Shown one piece after another: positions 35,166 through 43,954 of a stretch of DNA of 64,000 nucleotides. This DNA is from JAKAXS01 sp041940525 (GTDB lineage: Bacteria > Pseudomonadota > Alphaproteobacteria > Rhizobiales > Hyphomicrobiaceae): contig JBGTSB010000008.1 of NCBI GenBank assembly GCA_041940525.1, positions 14,126 through 78,125 of the forward strand, written 5' to 3'. Below the pieces are notes generated by a model. It saw only the letters and a program-made list of their open reading frames with translations. It searched no databases and was not told the DNA's origin. Positions within the stretch are counted from its first letter, which is position 1. The number at the start of each line of letters is the position of its first letter. The position numbers were made by a program, and so were the translations under genes.

Positions 35166-38100
35166 ATGTTTCACCGTTCATTTGACCTAAAGATTTTGTT
35201 CTCCGTTTCGCTCATCGCGCTGTCGGCTTCGTGTCCTGTTGCAGCCGAAGAGCCTGTTCTTGGCAAAGGAGACGCCGTTGTTACGGGCTTTTCCGGAGCC
35301 GCTAGCATGGCGTCTGAAGAGCGGACAGATGAGACTTTCCTCGACAAGGATGGCTCCGTTCTTCGCATCTTGTCCTTGGATGCCGACGCGCCTCCGAACG
35401 CGCAAGTGTTGGAAACGCTGGCCAAGCACGAGCTTACAGCACGTGATGTCGGGCAAGTGTTCGCCATTACGCTCGATGATGGGTTGCAGCCGGTTGTTGA
35501 TGGCGTGACGCCGAACATCTATCTCGGCGCGACATCGGCCTATGGGCTGCATATCGTTATTCCCGACGCTGATGACGATGGCCGGCCGGAGCGCGTAAAG
35601 CGCGGCCGGGCCAATGCCGAATGGATGGCTGGACAGTTTGGGCCAGATGGCGGCCCGGGCAGCATTTGGAAAGTCGACGGGACGACGGGCGAAACCTCGA
35701 TATTCGCGACGTTGCCGGACAACAGCGGGCCGGGTGTCGGCGATATCGTTTACGACACCTCCTCGCTGCACTTTTACGCATCCGACCTGGATACCGGGCT
35801 AATTCATCGCATCAATTCGGCCGGAGCAATCGTCGACAGCTTTGATCACGGTGTCAAAGGGCGCAGTGCCGAAGGGCTTGAGCCCGAAGAAGACGACGGC
35901 GTGCGGATGGATATACACGATGACGGCTTTGACAGCCAAAATCCGCAGACGTGGGGCTTTACGCAAGCCGAACGCCGCATTCACGGCTTAGGCCTTTACG
36001 GTGGCCGGCTGTTCTACGCCGTGGCTGAAGGGCCAACCGTATGGTCGGTCGCGGTCAATCTCGACGGCAGCTTCGGTGACGACCCTCGGCCCGAGTTTGA
36101 AGTATCCGGCACACCAGGCAATCACCCGATCGCTGATATCGCGTTTGACGCGCAAGGCATGATGTACGTGGCCCAACGCAGCCTGAGTCCCGGCAGTCAA
36201 GATTATACGCGATTGACCGAGGAAAAGCGTTCCGTCGTGTTCCGCTACAAGCGGGAGCTTCCGGAAGATCCCGAAACGCCAGGCAGCTGGATCCCCGTTC
36301 CGGACGAGGTTGCCGTGGGCTTTGTGCCCGACAATCGAAATACTGCAGGTGGCTTGGCTCTAGGCTACGGCTATAGCGAAGATGGACAGTTGAACCGGGG
36401 TGCCTGCGGAGGGACTTTGTGGGCGACGGGTAACCGCTTGCGAGCCAGTGAGGAGCACGCCGATGAGCTCGCTGAGGGTGGCCCTTCGGAGATCTTCGGC
36501 CTGCAGGGCGCAGATCCCGCACTTGTGCGGCCTGACAATGCGCCGCCGTTCTCATCGTATTTTGTCAACTACGCTAGTAAGACAGCGAAGCCCGATCAGA
36601 TCGGGCACGTTGGCGATGTCGAGATTTGGCAGACGTGCTCGGATGACTATGGCTCCATGCCATATCTGCCGCCAGATTTTATCCCGCCGAGCTACTATCC
36701 GGACGGCTACACGCCTCCGGGTTTCGTTGCGGATTGGGATTACAATCTTCGCATCGACAAAGCTGCCGTGCCGCTGGCATGCGCGCCAGGTGGGCTTGGC
36801 TTCTTGTGCACGTTCACAGTGCGCGTGACGAACACTGGACCGGATCCCTACTTCGGCGCCGTTACCGTCAACGAGAAATTGCCCTTCGCTCCGGCGGCCG
36901 CGACGATGACGTTCAACAACGCGCCACCCTGGAACTGCGTGGCCCTGGGAGCGCATGAGTTTGATTGTACGTTTGATCCGGCCATGCTGTGGCCAGGCAC
37001 TTCTATCGATCTGAAGGTCACGGTCGACACGCCTGCTCCGGCGCCAGTCTGCTCGATCGACAATACCGCGCGGTTGAAATGGCTTTGGGGCGGCGGCGAC
37101 AGCAATCCCGGTGATGACTTCGCTTGGGCTACGGCGTCCATGCCTGCTGGCCATTGCCCGCCTGTTGCTGGTGAAAAGACCAACCTCAAACTTACTAAAG
37201 TCGCATGGAAGCCGATCTGCACCGACAAACTCGGTCTTTTCGAATGCGACTATGCCGTGCAGGTACGCAATGCCGGCGGCGCGGTCTACAATGGTGACAT
37301 TACGATCGATGAAGACATTCCGGCTGGCGGCACGCCAACCTTCTTCATCGGTGGTACGGGGTCTTGCACCGCCGCTGCACCGTTCAGCTGCACGTTCAAC
37401 AACGATGTCCTCAATCCGGGTGACACGCGTTCGTTCGGCGTGCGGGTGAAGATTCCGAAGAACCTCGCCGACGACTTGGCGTGCACCGCCACGAACAAGG
37501 CGAAGATCGTTGCCTTCCCTGGAGGGCACGACCTCAACACCGACCCGACTGACGACGAGGCTGAAGCCAGTGCGACGCTGCCAGGAACCTTGGAGCAATG
37601 CCCTGGGCTCGAACTCAGCAATTTGAAGATCAAAAAGACCGATACGACCGGTGGCCCCTGCCCACTCGATGGCAACCATTGGAAATGCGAGTTCAACATT
37701 CGCGTCAGCAACTTTGGCAAGCCTTATCAGAACGAACTCGTCATTGGAGATGTTCTGCCAGCCAACCTTCCCGCGGGCACGACAGTTTCGTTCGCGCCAC
37801 CGGGCAACTGGCAGTGCCAGCACCAGATCGCGATGTTCCACACGTGCTCCAGCCCGAACCCAAATCTTGGCATGGGTGGCAAGGTCGACATTCCTGTCAC
37901 GGTCCGCGTGCCGGTGAAGGATGACATTGGCTGCACGCTGCACAACAAAGCGGTCGTTCTAAAGGCTCCGGCTGAAACGGCGCAGAACACCTTCGCCGGG
38001 GATGACGCGAGCAGCGCTGTTGCGCAATTCTCTCCAGTGTTCCCGCCGAATGGCGAGGCGTTCTGCCTGGCCGCCAACACCAACCAGGACGATGATGACC

Positions 38101-39440
38101 TCAAGCCTGGCGGTGGCGACGGCGCGAACTTGTCGATCACCAAGACGGCCGGCAAGAGCGAGGAAACCGGAGCTGGCCAAAACACGCCTTTCACCATCAC
38201 GGTGACCAACGAAGGTCCTGGCACCTTCACCGGCCCGATCGTGGTGCGTGAAACACTGCCTGTAGAGCCATCCAACGGCAGTTGGTCAGCACCTTGGGTT
38301 TGCGAGGGCCAGTCCGCGGCCGGTCATCCCGAGCAAGGCCTGTGCACGCATCCCGCCACGACGCTGGCGTCGGGCGAGAGCGTTACGCTGACGATGGAGA
38401 TGGAGCTTCCCAACAGCTACATCGCGCCATCGGGATCAGATGTCCGCTGCGGTTACACCAACGTGGCTGAGATCGTGAAACCGTCCGGCGGTGATCCGCT
38501 AAACACGGATGCGTCAGATGACACCGCCAAGGCGGAGGTTCAGTTCGCGCCGTTCAAAAAGCACGGCAAAACCTTCTGCGGCATCGACGATCTCGTCACA
38601 CCGCCGCCGGCATCATGTCCGCAGGGCTGGTCGCGCACGCCGGTTCCCGGCAAATGCTGCCCGCCGAACTCATTCTGGAATGGCAAGCGTTGTTCGAAAG
38701 ACGACGGGCCAGACCGGTGTGAGCCGAAGTCTTGCCGCAAAGGCCAGGCTTGGGATCAGGACAGCTGCTCGTGCGTCAAGCGGGAGTGCAAGAAGGGCAT
38801 GACGGGCATCTACCCGAATTGCCGCAAGGTCATCGTCGAACCGCCGCGCGAATGCCCGCGTGGCACGACGGGAACCTATCCGCGCTGCCGTGAAATTCCG
38901 AAAACGTGCCCGCGCGGGTACAAAGGTTCACCGCCGAACTGCACAAAAGTGGAGCCACCGAAATGTCCGCGTGGATATCGTGGCACGCCACCGAAGTGCA
39001 AGAAGGTGGAACCGCCGAAGTGCCCGCGTGGATACCGTGGCACGCCACCGAACTGCAAGAAGGTGGAGCCTCCGAAGTGCCCGCGTGGATACCGAGGTAC
39101 GCCGCCGAAGTGCAAGAAGGTGGAGCCTCCGAAGTGCCCGCGTGGATACCGAGGTACCCCGCCGAACTGCAAGAAGGTGGAACCGCCGAAGTGCCCGCGT
39201 GGATACCGAGGCAAACCGCCGAAGTGCAAGAAGATCGTCCAGCCGCCGCGCCGGTGTCCGCGTGGCATGACGGGACGGCCACCAAACTGCAAGCCAATCG
39301 TCCGGCGGTGCCCGGATGGCTTCACCGGCCGCCCGCCCCGCTGCCGCCGTATCAAGTCGGAGCGCAACAAGAAGCGTTTCGAGCAAGGGCAGATCAACCG
39401 CCTTGGTGCAAGCAAGCGCCGACTGAGGCGCCGCCGGTAA
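35166..39440 (+). CDS. Large secreted protein with DUF11-like domains and Cys/Pro repeat tail
   Basis: A 1424-residue exported protein. The signal peptide is MFHRSFDLKILFSVSLIALS (cleavage near residue 27); this start is preferred over one 11 codons upstream. Residues about 100-470 look like a propeller (VGDIVYDTSSLHFYASDLDTG, IADIAFDAQGMMYVAQRS). Four DUF11-like domains begin near residues 526, 673, 819 and 988; three of them open with a Cys pair such as ACAPGGLGFLCTFTVRV. Residues 1142-1412 are Cys/Pro/Lys-rich and include eight related repeats. The end is Arg-rich. There is no RTX, LPXTG or barrel domain, so the secretion route and function are unknown; a surface or adhesive role is an inference. 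Confidence 0.85.
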   Translation: MFHRSFDLKILFSVSLIALSASCPVAAEEPVLGKGDAVVTGFSGAASMASEERTDETFLDKDGSVLRILSLDADAPPNAQVLETLAKHELTARDVGQVFAITLDDGLQPVVDGVTPNIYLGATSAYGLHIVIPDADDDGRPERVKRGRANAEWMAGQFGPDGGPGSIWKVDGTTGETSIFATLPDNSGPGVGDIVYDTSSLHFYASDLDTGLIHRINSAGAIVDSFDHGVKGRSAEGLEPEEDDGVRMDIHDDGFDSQNPQTWGFTQAERRIHGLGLYGGRLFYAVAEGPTVWSVAVNLDGSFGDDPRPEFEVSGTPGNHPIADIAFDAQGMMYVAQRSLSPGSQDYTRLTEEKRSVVFRYKRELPEDPETPGSWIPVPDEVAVGFVPDNRNTAGGLALGYGYSEDGQLNRGACGGTLWATGNRLRASEEHADELAEGGPSEIFGLQGADPALVRPDNAPPFSSYFVNYASKTAKPDQIGHVGDVEIWQTCSDDYGSMPYLPPDFIPPSYYPDGYTPPGFVADWDYNLRIDKAAVPLACAPGGLGFLCTFTVRVTNTGPDPYFGAVTVNEKLPFAPAAATMTFNNAPPWNCVALGAHEFDCTFDPAMLWPGTSIDLKVTVDTPAPAPVCSIDNTARLKWLWGGGDSNPGDDFAWATASMPAGHCPPVAGEKTNLKLTKVAWKPICTDKLGLFECDYAVQVRNAGGAVYNGDITIDEDIPAGGTPTFFIGGTGSCTAAAPFSCTFNNDVLNPGDTRSFGVRVKIPKNLADDLACTATNKAKIVAFPGGHDLNTDPTDDEAEASATLPGTLEQCPGLELSNLKIKKTDTTGGPCPLDGNHWKCEFNIRVSNFGKPYQNELVIGDVLPANLPAGTTVSFAPPGNWQCQHQIAMFHTCSSPNPNLGMGGKVDIPVTVRVPVKDDIGCTLHNKAVVLKAPAETAQNTFAGDDASSAVAQFSPVFPPNGEAFCLAANTNQDDDDLKPGGGDGANLSITKTAGKSEETGAGQNTPFTITVTNEGPGTFTGPIVVRETLPVEPSNGSWSAPWVCEGQSAAGHPEQGLCTHPATTLASGESVTLTMEMELPNSYIAPSGSDVRCGYTNVAEIVKPSGGDPLNTDASDDTAKAEVQFAPFKKHGKTFCGIDDLVTPPPASCPQGWSRTPVPGKCCPPNSFWNGKRCSKDDGPDRCEPKSCRKGQAWDQDSCSCVKRECKKGMTGIYPNCRKVIVEPPRECPRGTTGTYPRCREIPKTCPRGYKGSPPNCTKVEPPKCPRGYRGTPPKCKKVEPPKCPRGYRGTPPNCKKVEPPKCPRGYRGTPPKCKKVEPPKCPRGYRGTPPNCKKVEPPKCPRGYRGKPPKCKKIVQPPRRCPRGMTGRPPNCKPIVRRCPDGFTGRPPRCRRIKSERNKKRFEQGQINRLGASKRRLRRRR
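38904..39353 (+). repeat. Tandem 19-residue (57 bp) Cys/Pro repeats, alternating Lys/Asn
   Basis: Units start at 38904, 38961, 39018, 39075, 39132 and 39189, then two diverged units follow. Each reads KCPRGYRGTPPxCKKVEPP, where x is Asn, Lys, Asn, Lys, Asn, Lys, Asn, then Arg. The alternation points to growth by duplication of a 114 bp pair. The repeats create long open frames on other frames and strands, which are artefacts. Confidence 0.9.
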
Positions 39441-39883
39441 GATTCGGCTGAAAGGAGATGCCGGCGGGCGTTGGGTGTTGCACCCGGCGGCCGCCAGCGG
39501 CTTTTCGGCGTGCTGTTTTAGAGCTGTTAGGTAATGGCTGAACGACGAGTTCAGAGCCGGGTTCTGTCGATGCATGTCCGCTGCCGACGCCGCCATGTAT
39601 TGCGAAGTCTTGAGCTACATCCGTGATTGACGCCACTAACGAGCGCCTAATCATCGACGAGCCAGAACTGGGGTGTCGTGGATCATCACCTTCGTGATGA
39701 TGACGCTGGTGGGGATGAGGGGTTTGGGGCTCCGTCAGCCGCACCCGCGAGCGGAGTTCACTAAGCTCTACGCTCTCACCAAACGTCATGCCCGCCTTGG
39801 GCGGGTATCCACGGCACGTCTCAACCCGGACGCCGCCAGCGGCGGTGCGTCCGACGGCCGCCGCGCTCGCCTGGAACCAGGCG
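39441..39883. other. Gene-free stretch with two palindromes
   Basis: No convincing gene. ATCATCAC-CTTC-GTGATGAT at 39682-39701 is a perfect 8 bp hairpin. GTCATGCCCGCC-TT-GGGCGGGTAT around 39785-39807 is a REP-like palindrome of a kind common in alphaproteobacterial spacers; I saw no second copy in the window. Confidence 0.45.
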
Positions 39884-40123
39884 TTACTGATCGCAATTGG
39901 CGACGCAGACTTCCTTCGAATCCACCTTGCCGCCGCAGGTCGTGTAGCATTCGTGATAGGAGGCCTGGCAGAAGCCGCGGCCTTCCTGGGCTTCGGAACG
40001 GCAGCCATAGCCGGTGTAGAAGGCCTGCTGCGAGCGCTTGATGGGTTTGCCCTCGCGCTCGCGCCGCTTCTTGTATTCGCGGTAGTCGCGCCGGGCTTGC
40101 CGTTCCGCGCGCTCAAGGCACAT
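39884..40123 (-). CDS. Small Cys-rich hypothetical protein, possibly truncated
   Basis: A 79-residue product: a charged N-terminus (ERAERQARRDYREYKKRR) and a C-terminus with six Cys residues (GYGCRSEAQ, GRGFCQASYHECYTTCGG, EVCVANCDQ). Such Cys spacing fits an exported disulfide protein, yet no signal peptide can be found: the frame continues upstream of the ATG (through PTVRPCQAENENED) to a stop about 20 codons earlier with no start codon. It may have lost its 5' end where the HlyD remnant now overlaps. No family is recognised. Confidence 0.5.
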   Translation of the reverse strand: MCLERAERQARRDYREYKKRREREGKPIKRSQQAFYTGYGCRSEAQEGRGFCQASYHECYTTCGGKVDSKEVCVANCDQ

Positions 40124-40170
40124 GTCCTCGTTCTCGTTTTCGGCTTGGCAAGGACGTACTGTCGGCTGGA

Positions 40171-40272
40171 ATGCAGGCTGACGTTTTCATCACGACATCG
40201 AACCGGACGCCGTTTGAATATCTGATCAAGCCGCTGACCGATCAGTTCGCCAAGACGTTCCGCGAGCGCTAA
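40171..40272 (+). pseudogene. C-terminal remnant of an HlyD-type secretion adaptor
   Basis: The last 33 codons of a type I secretion membrane-fusion protein: MQADVFITTSNRTPFEYLIKP followed by LTDQFAKTFRER and TAA. This matches the usual end of HlyD/PrtE adaptors (GMPAEVFI...LSYLLKPLTDQL...FRE). Upstream in frame only a few codons (VLSAG) fit. No ABC exporter or outer-membrane partner is nearby, so it is a leftover of a deleted export operon. Confidence 0.65.
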
Positions 40273-40588
40273 AGCTGCTGGCTTGCATCCTTCAAAATAC
40301 ACCAGGATGTGGATGGCGCCGCCACGAACCAACGTTTCGCGATCTCTGGGACAACCAGAGCGATGCCGCCGGGGAACTCGAGGGCTTCACTTCGAACTCG
40401 CGCATTATCTCCCAGCCGTTTAACGCTAAGCATCATTCGGAATGGCGGGCGCCGACGGCGTTGCGTCGCAATTACCCTCTAGTCCGACACAAAAAAATGG
40501 CTGGCGTTCCGGAGGACCAAACCGGAGACGCGCAGCCTTTTAGTGTTTTGGGAGGAAGTGAGCAGTGTGTGCGGTGTCGTGACTTAGA
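40273..40588. other. Gene-free stretch with a stop-free frame
   Basis: No gene is assigned. One plus-strand frame (about 40309-40590) is free of stops for 94 codons but has no usable start; a part reads RDLWDNQSDAAGELEGFTSN. It may be a decayed gene or chance in GC-rich DNA. Confidence 0.3.
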
Positions 40589-40873
40589 TTAGCGGCGAGC
40601 CGACTTCATCTTCGCCTTGTGGCGGTTGACTTCAGCCTGGCTGACTTCGCCGGCCTTAACCAGGGCGCTGATGCAGCGCTTGGAGAGGCGCGGGCCAACG
40701 CGGCGCATGCAGGAGCGGACGGCTGGAGAGCCAACGCTGTGATGGCTGCAGTTGTTCAGGTAGTCGGTCATGCAGGCCATCTTGACGGAGAGGCTGACGG
40801 CTGCTGCCGGGGTTGCTTGGACGGTTGCTGCGAGAGCGAAGGCTGCGGCGGTGATTGCGAAAGAGCGGGTCAT
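40589..40873 (-). CDS. Small exported Cys-containing hypothetical protein
   Basis: A 94-residue product with a signal peptide (MTRSFAITAAAFALAATVQATPAAA). The mature part has evenly spaced Cys in KMACMTDYLNNCSHHSVG, VRSCMRRVGPRLSKRCISAL and a Lys/Arg-rich end. This pattern recurs in small periplasmic proteins of Rhizobiales of unknown function. I place the start at 40873 because of the signal peptide; the longer frame upstream has no support. Confidence 0.75.
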   Translation of the reverse strand: MTRSFAITAAAFALAATVQATPAAAVSLSVKMACMTDYLNNCSHHSVGSPAVRSCMRRVGPRLSKRCISALVKAGEVSQAEVNRHKAKMKSARR

Positions 40874-41433
40874 GGCGGTGGTCCTTTTGTTTGGCGTTTC
40901 AAGCTTCATCTGAGTTGAAGGTGCCAGACAGGGCCTCCCGGGCCAGTTCCGCAGGGAACGGGTAGCGAAAAAGATCAAAAATAGCGCTCAAAATGAGTTG
41001 TAGCTGCCGAGCAGAAGCCGGTGCTGGACGGATCCGGGCTCCTAGCGACGTCCGGATGCACCCGCCCTGGACGGCCCGTGGACCGGGTACACGTGCCACG
41101 TCAAAAACTGCTGCTTACGCGCGCGGAGAGTGCTGGCAGAAGCGGAGTCCACCCATGAACCGGCCTAAATGCTTGTTATCTAGATAGACTTTTTCCTACT
41201 CTGCCCTCCAGCCCCACCATTTGCCGACTAGATGTCGGTGCTCCAGTTCGGAGTGCAGCAAGAACTCAGCCGGCTTGGTCAGGTTGACCCGAAGCGCAGC
41301 AGGTCGCCTTCCGTCTTATGCGCAGAGCACGGAATTGATACGGCTAAAACGTTAGGGGATCCGCAGTCGCTCCTCCGAGACTGCAGATCCTTGGTTCGCG
41401 GCACGAGCTTGCTGGCTCCGCCGGTGCCATGCA
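40874..41433. other. Gene-free stretch before the outer-membrane barrel gene
   Basis: A 560-base region with no supported gene. It contains the promoter side of the small exported protein and, near 41357-41390, an imperfect hairpin that probably ends the barrel gene's transcript. Confidence 0.4.
41357..41390 (-). terminator. Probable terminator of the outer-membrane barrel gene
   Basis: GGATCCGCAGTC at 41357-41368 pairs with GACTGCAGATCC at 41379-41390 with one mismatch and a 10-base loop. It lies 44 bases past the barrel gene's stop on the minus strand; a short T run (GTTTT) follows a few bases later. Confidence 0.45.
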
Positions 41434-42732
41434 TCAATATTTGTAGTTGAGCCCCAGTGTAAATTTTTCGGTGTCCGGGAACCGTGACCCGCCGCCATCA
41501 TAGTTGGCATACTTGAGGTCAGCTGAGAGACCCTTATAAAATTTGAGAGGTTGCTTGATGTACAGGTCGAACTCGCTCCCGAAATCCAAGTCACCGACAT
41601 CCGAGCGGAATTCGTGATACTGACCCTTGATGAGTAGCCCCTCAAAAAAGCTCAGGGAAGGTGGAGCGTTCTTGAGTTTGTACGTTAGGTCGACATAAAA
41701 GTCTTCAAGACCCTCTGCCGGCGTAGCTAGGAAGAGATCTGCAAATCCATTGAACTTGTGACCTGTTGCGAGCGGAGTCTGAAAGCCTTTCAGACCATTG
41801 TCACTACCGAGTTTTTCATACCCTAAGGTGGCGGTGAAGCCCATGGCAGAAAGACCTGGCTGAATATGCCAATAGTCGGCTTCATAACTAAGTGGCTGAT
41901 TGCCATAGTCCGTTTGCCGGGCGTATTCGACGCGATACAAGAACGTCAAGCCAGCGCCGAGCTTCTGCTTACCTTTGATGAAGCCACCGTAGGTAGCGTT
42001 TGAGAACGGGGCGAAGTCCAACATGTCCATCAGGTACGTGTAACCGGTCGCTGAACCGAGAGTACCTGGCAATTTCGCCTTGACGTTGATGTTGTGAATA
42101 TTGGACGTCAAGTTCCCATCTCGAGGCGTACCGTCAGGGCCGTCATCGGAAAAAATGCGATTAACATTGCCGATGTAGCCATAGTAGATATCGACGTTTG
42201 GGATGGCGGAGATTTCAACAGTCGCGCCGTCGAACGTTTGGTCGTTTTGACGCCAAAGGACCGAGCCGATGTGCCGCCAGTTATCTAAGTCAGCTTTATA
42301 TCGGCCGCCTGTAATAACGACACCCGGCAAGTGGTGACTTTCTATGTAGGCTCTATTGACCTCTGCGGATTCAACATCGATCACAGCGGGATACTGAGTC
42401 TTCCCGTTTGAACCGTTGTTAAAATCATCCGCGAAGCCTTCTGCTATGAGATCGCCCTCAACACCAAAGCGAAAACCGTAGATGAGGCCGGTTTCAATGC
42501 CTGGGCGGAACATGATGGTATGAGAGTTGGCCGACTTGGTGAAACCTTCTTGGTCGACGTGCTCGTAGCGCGACCGCGAGGTTAGAAAGAATTTGCTATC
42601 TTCTATTCCTTTGCGGAACGATGGGGCGAAATCATCTCCCGCGTGCGCTAACGGCGCGCTACTCGTCCATGCTGCCAAAATAAGCGATAGCCCGAGAACA
42701 CGTTTACAGCAGCCGCGATCCATTTTGATCAT
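41434..42732 (-). CDS. Outer membrane beta-barrel protein (porin-like)
   Basis: A 432-residue outer membrane protein. The signal peptide includes VLGLSLILAAWTSSAPLAHA. Alternating strands are evident throughout (FFLTSRSRYEHVDQEGF, GVVITGGRYKADLDNW, VDIYYGYIGNVNRIF, GLTFLYRVEYARQTDYG, ADYWHIQPGLSAMGFTATLGYEKLG), and the last residues FTLGLNYKY end in an aromatic, as barrels do. The layout resembles alginate-export or substrate-selective porins. The start gives ATGATCAAAATG with AAGGG just upstream. There is no adjacent transporter, so its solute is unknown. Confidence 0.82.
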   Translation of the reverse strand: MIKMDRGCCKRVLGLSLILAAWTSSAPLAHAGDDFAPSFRKGIEDSKFFLTSRSRYEHVDQEGFTKSANSHTIMFRPGIETGLIYGFRFGVEGDLIAEGFADDFNNGSNGKTQYPAVIDVESAEVNRAYIESHHLPGVVITGGRYKADLDNWRHIGSVLWRQNDQTFDGATVEISAIPNVDIYYGYIGNVNRIFSDDGPDGTPRDGNLTSNIHNINVKAKLPGTLGSATGYTYLMDMLDFAPFSNATYGGFIKGKQKLGAGLTFLYRVEYARQTDYGNQPLSYEADYWHIQPGLSAMGFTATLGYEKLGSDNGLKGFQTPLATGHKFNGFADLFLATPAEGLEDFYVDLTYKLKNAPPSLSFFEGLLIKGQYHEFRSDVGDLDFGSEFDLYIKQPLKFYKGLSADLKYANYDGGGSRFPDTEKFTLGLNYKY

Positions 42733-43218
42733 CCCTTAATCTTCGAAGCTGAGGATTGCTTCAGGAGGTGTATTTGCTTTCTCAGTTCACCCATTATCCG
42801 AACCTCACCCGCACCCAAACGGATCGGTGCAAGATTGCCGCAGCGGTGTGGCACATTAGTAGGAGAACAGACTGCTCGCGCTCCGATAAGGCCGTGCTGA
42901 CCGGCGCGCAAACTGGTATCTCGACGCTGAGAAATCCCCCCGTTGGGATTCGACCATACCGACTATGTTTGAAATATCAGCATGTTGCAAGCCGGCCCAC
43001 TGCTCAACCTTTTGGCAAAAAGCACAATGTGTATTCACCGCTCGCAGCTCACCACAACGCTTCTACCGCTCTGAGCGAGCTATAACTGCCCAAGAAAGTG
43101 GCGGCCACCATCGATTTCAACATAGTCAATTGATATTAAAGGACTATTTTTAGATCACTGATTGGGCCGATCCCATTAGAGCACGGAAAGGCTCCAAATT
43201 GCAGATCGGCAACACCGA
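42733..43218. other. Gene-free stretch between barrel gene and nitrate-reductase remnant
   Basis: A 486-base region of lower GC than its neighbours. Short frames on both strands have no ribosome sites or recognisable products. It probably holds the barrel gene's promoter and debris from the decayed neighbour. Confidence 0.4.
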
Positions 43219-43518
43219 TCAATAAAGAGAGCTAGTCTGATCGTCGATCTCAATTAGAGCGCCTGCTAGTTGGTGCTTGTCGATGATCTTCCCAATTTCT
43301 GCTTTGCACGAACCGCAGTTCGTGCCGGCCTGCAGCCTATCGCCAACCTCTGAAACGCTCTTGCAGTCGCGTTCCGTTATTTCCCTAACAATGTCGTTGA
43401 GGCCCACGCCAAAGCATGCGCAAACAATTGAGCCGCGATCCTATGCTCCCTTCCCAGCGCTGCCCGCGAGAAGGCTTGTTCGCTCCTCTGGTGCTATAGT
43501 CTCACCCAACTGCTCCAC
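43219..43518 (-). pseudogene. BFD-like [2Fe-2S] C-terminal remnant, probably of assimilatory nitrate reductase
   Basis: A 100-codon frame with one internal TAG at 43443-43441. After the stop it reads DRGSIVCACFGVGLNDIV and LQAGTNCGSCKAEIGKII, the four-Cys BFD-type cluster domain that ends many NasA-type nitrate reductases. Before the stop, VEQLGETIAPEERTSLLAG matches the linker preceding that domain in those enzymes. The molybdopterin domain is absent. Homology ends exactly where the recombinase remnant starts on the other strand. A free-standing ferredoxin from GLNDIV on is unlikely since two Cys would be lost. Confidence 0.65.
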
Positions 43519-43520
43519 AG

Positions 43521-43838
43521 CCCGACAGCGATAGCCAGCTTATCGAAAACATGCTGGCAAGCGTCTCGCAGCACCAGCGTCAGAAGAACAAAGAGCAGGT
43601 CGTCAATCGCATGAAGGCGCGATTGATGAATGGCTATTTTGCTCTCGAAGGGTTTGCAACGGGCCGCTTTGAAACACAGGCCGAGGTCAAACGCTTTCTT
43701 GAGCAGCACACGATCTTCAAGCGCGATCTCAACGGTGAAATCCATCCGCAGCGCATCAAGAAACTTCTGACCAATCTCATCTATGCCGGTTATTACAAAT
43801 ACGAGCCTTGGGGCGTGCCGCTGACGAAGGGCAAACAT
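43521..43838 (+). pseudogene. Serine recombinase remnant with internal deletion
   Basis: The frame encodes the middle and end of a large serine recombinase: DSQLIENMLASVSQHQRQKN then KEQVVNRMKARLMNGY, which follow the catalytic domain, joined directly to ALEGFATGRFETQAEVKRFL and HPQRIKKLLTNLIYAGYYKYE...WGVPLTKGKH. In full-length relatives about 35 residues lie between NGY and ALEGFA, so a segment was deleted in frame. The catalytic Ser domain and the C-terminal zinc/coiled part are missing. It points towards the 3' end of a tRNA-Ser 116 bases away. Confidence 0.72.
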
Positions 43839-43954
43839 TGCTCAGAATGGTGTATGCGGCTCCCTTGCCATACTGCCGGAATCAGGGATCCGAACCGCCG
43901 AAACCACCAGTCCCTTCACGGTATTAGAAGCACTTCACAGCAGCAAAAATGAAT

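Noticed and set aside
38830..39596. Long open frames on all strands over the repeat region (for example minus 38830-39297 and 38928-39596)
   Set aside because: They arise because the 57 bp repeat has no stops in several frames; their products are low-complexity mirror images of the real repeat.
39394..40332. A 312-codon minus-strand frame
   Set aside because: No recognisable domain, covers the end of the giant gene and is out of frame with the more protein-like 79-residue Cys-rich gene inside it.
43219..43407. Stand-alone bacterioferritin-associated ferredoxin
   Set aside because: Starting at MGLNDIV would drop the first two cluster Cys, and upstream sequence past a TAG still matches nitrate-reductase linkers, so it is a remnant.
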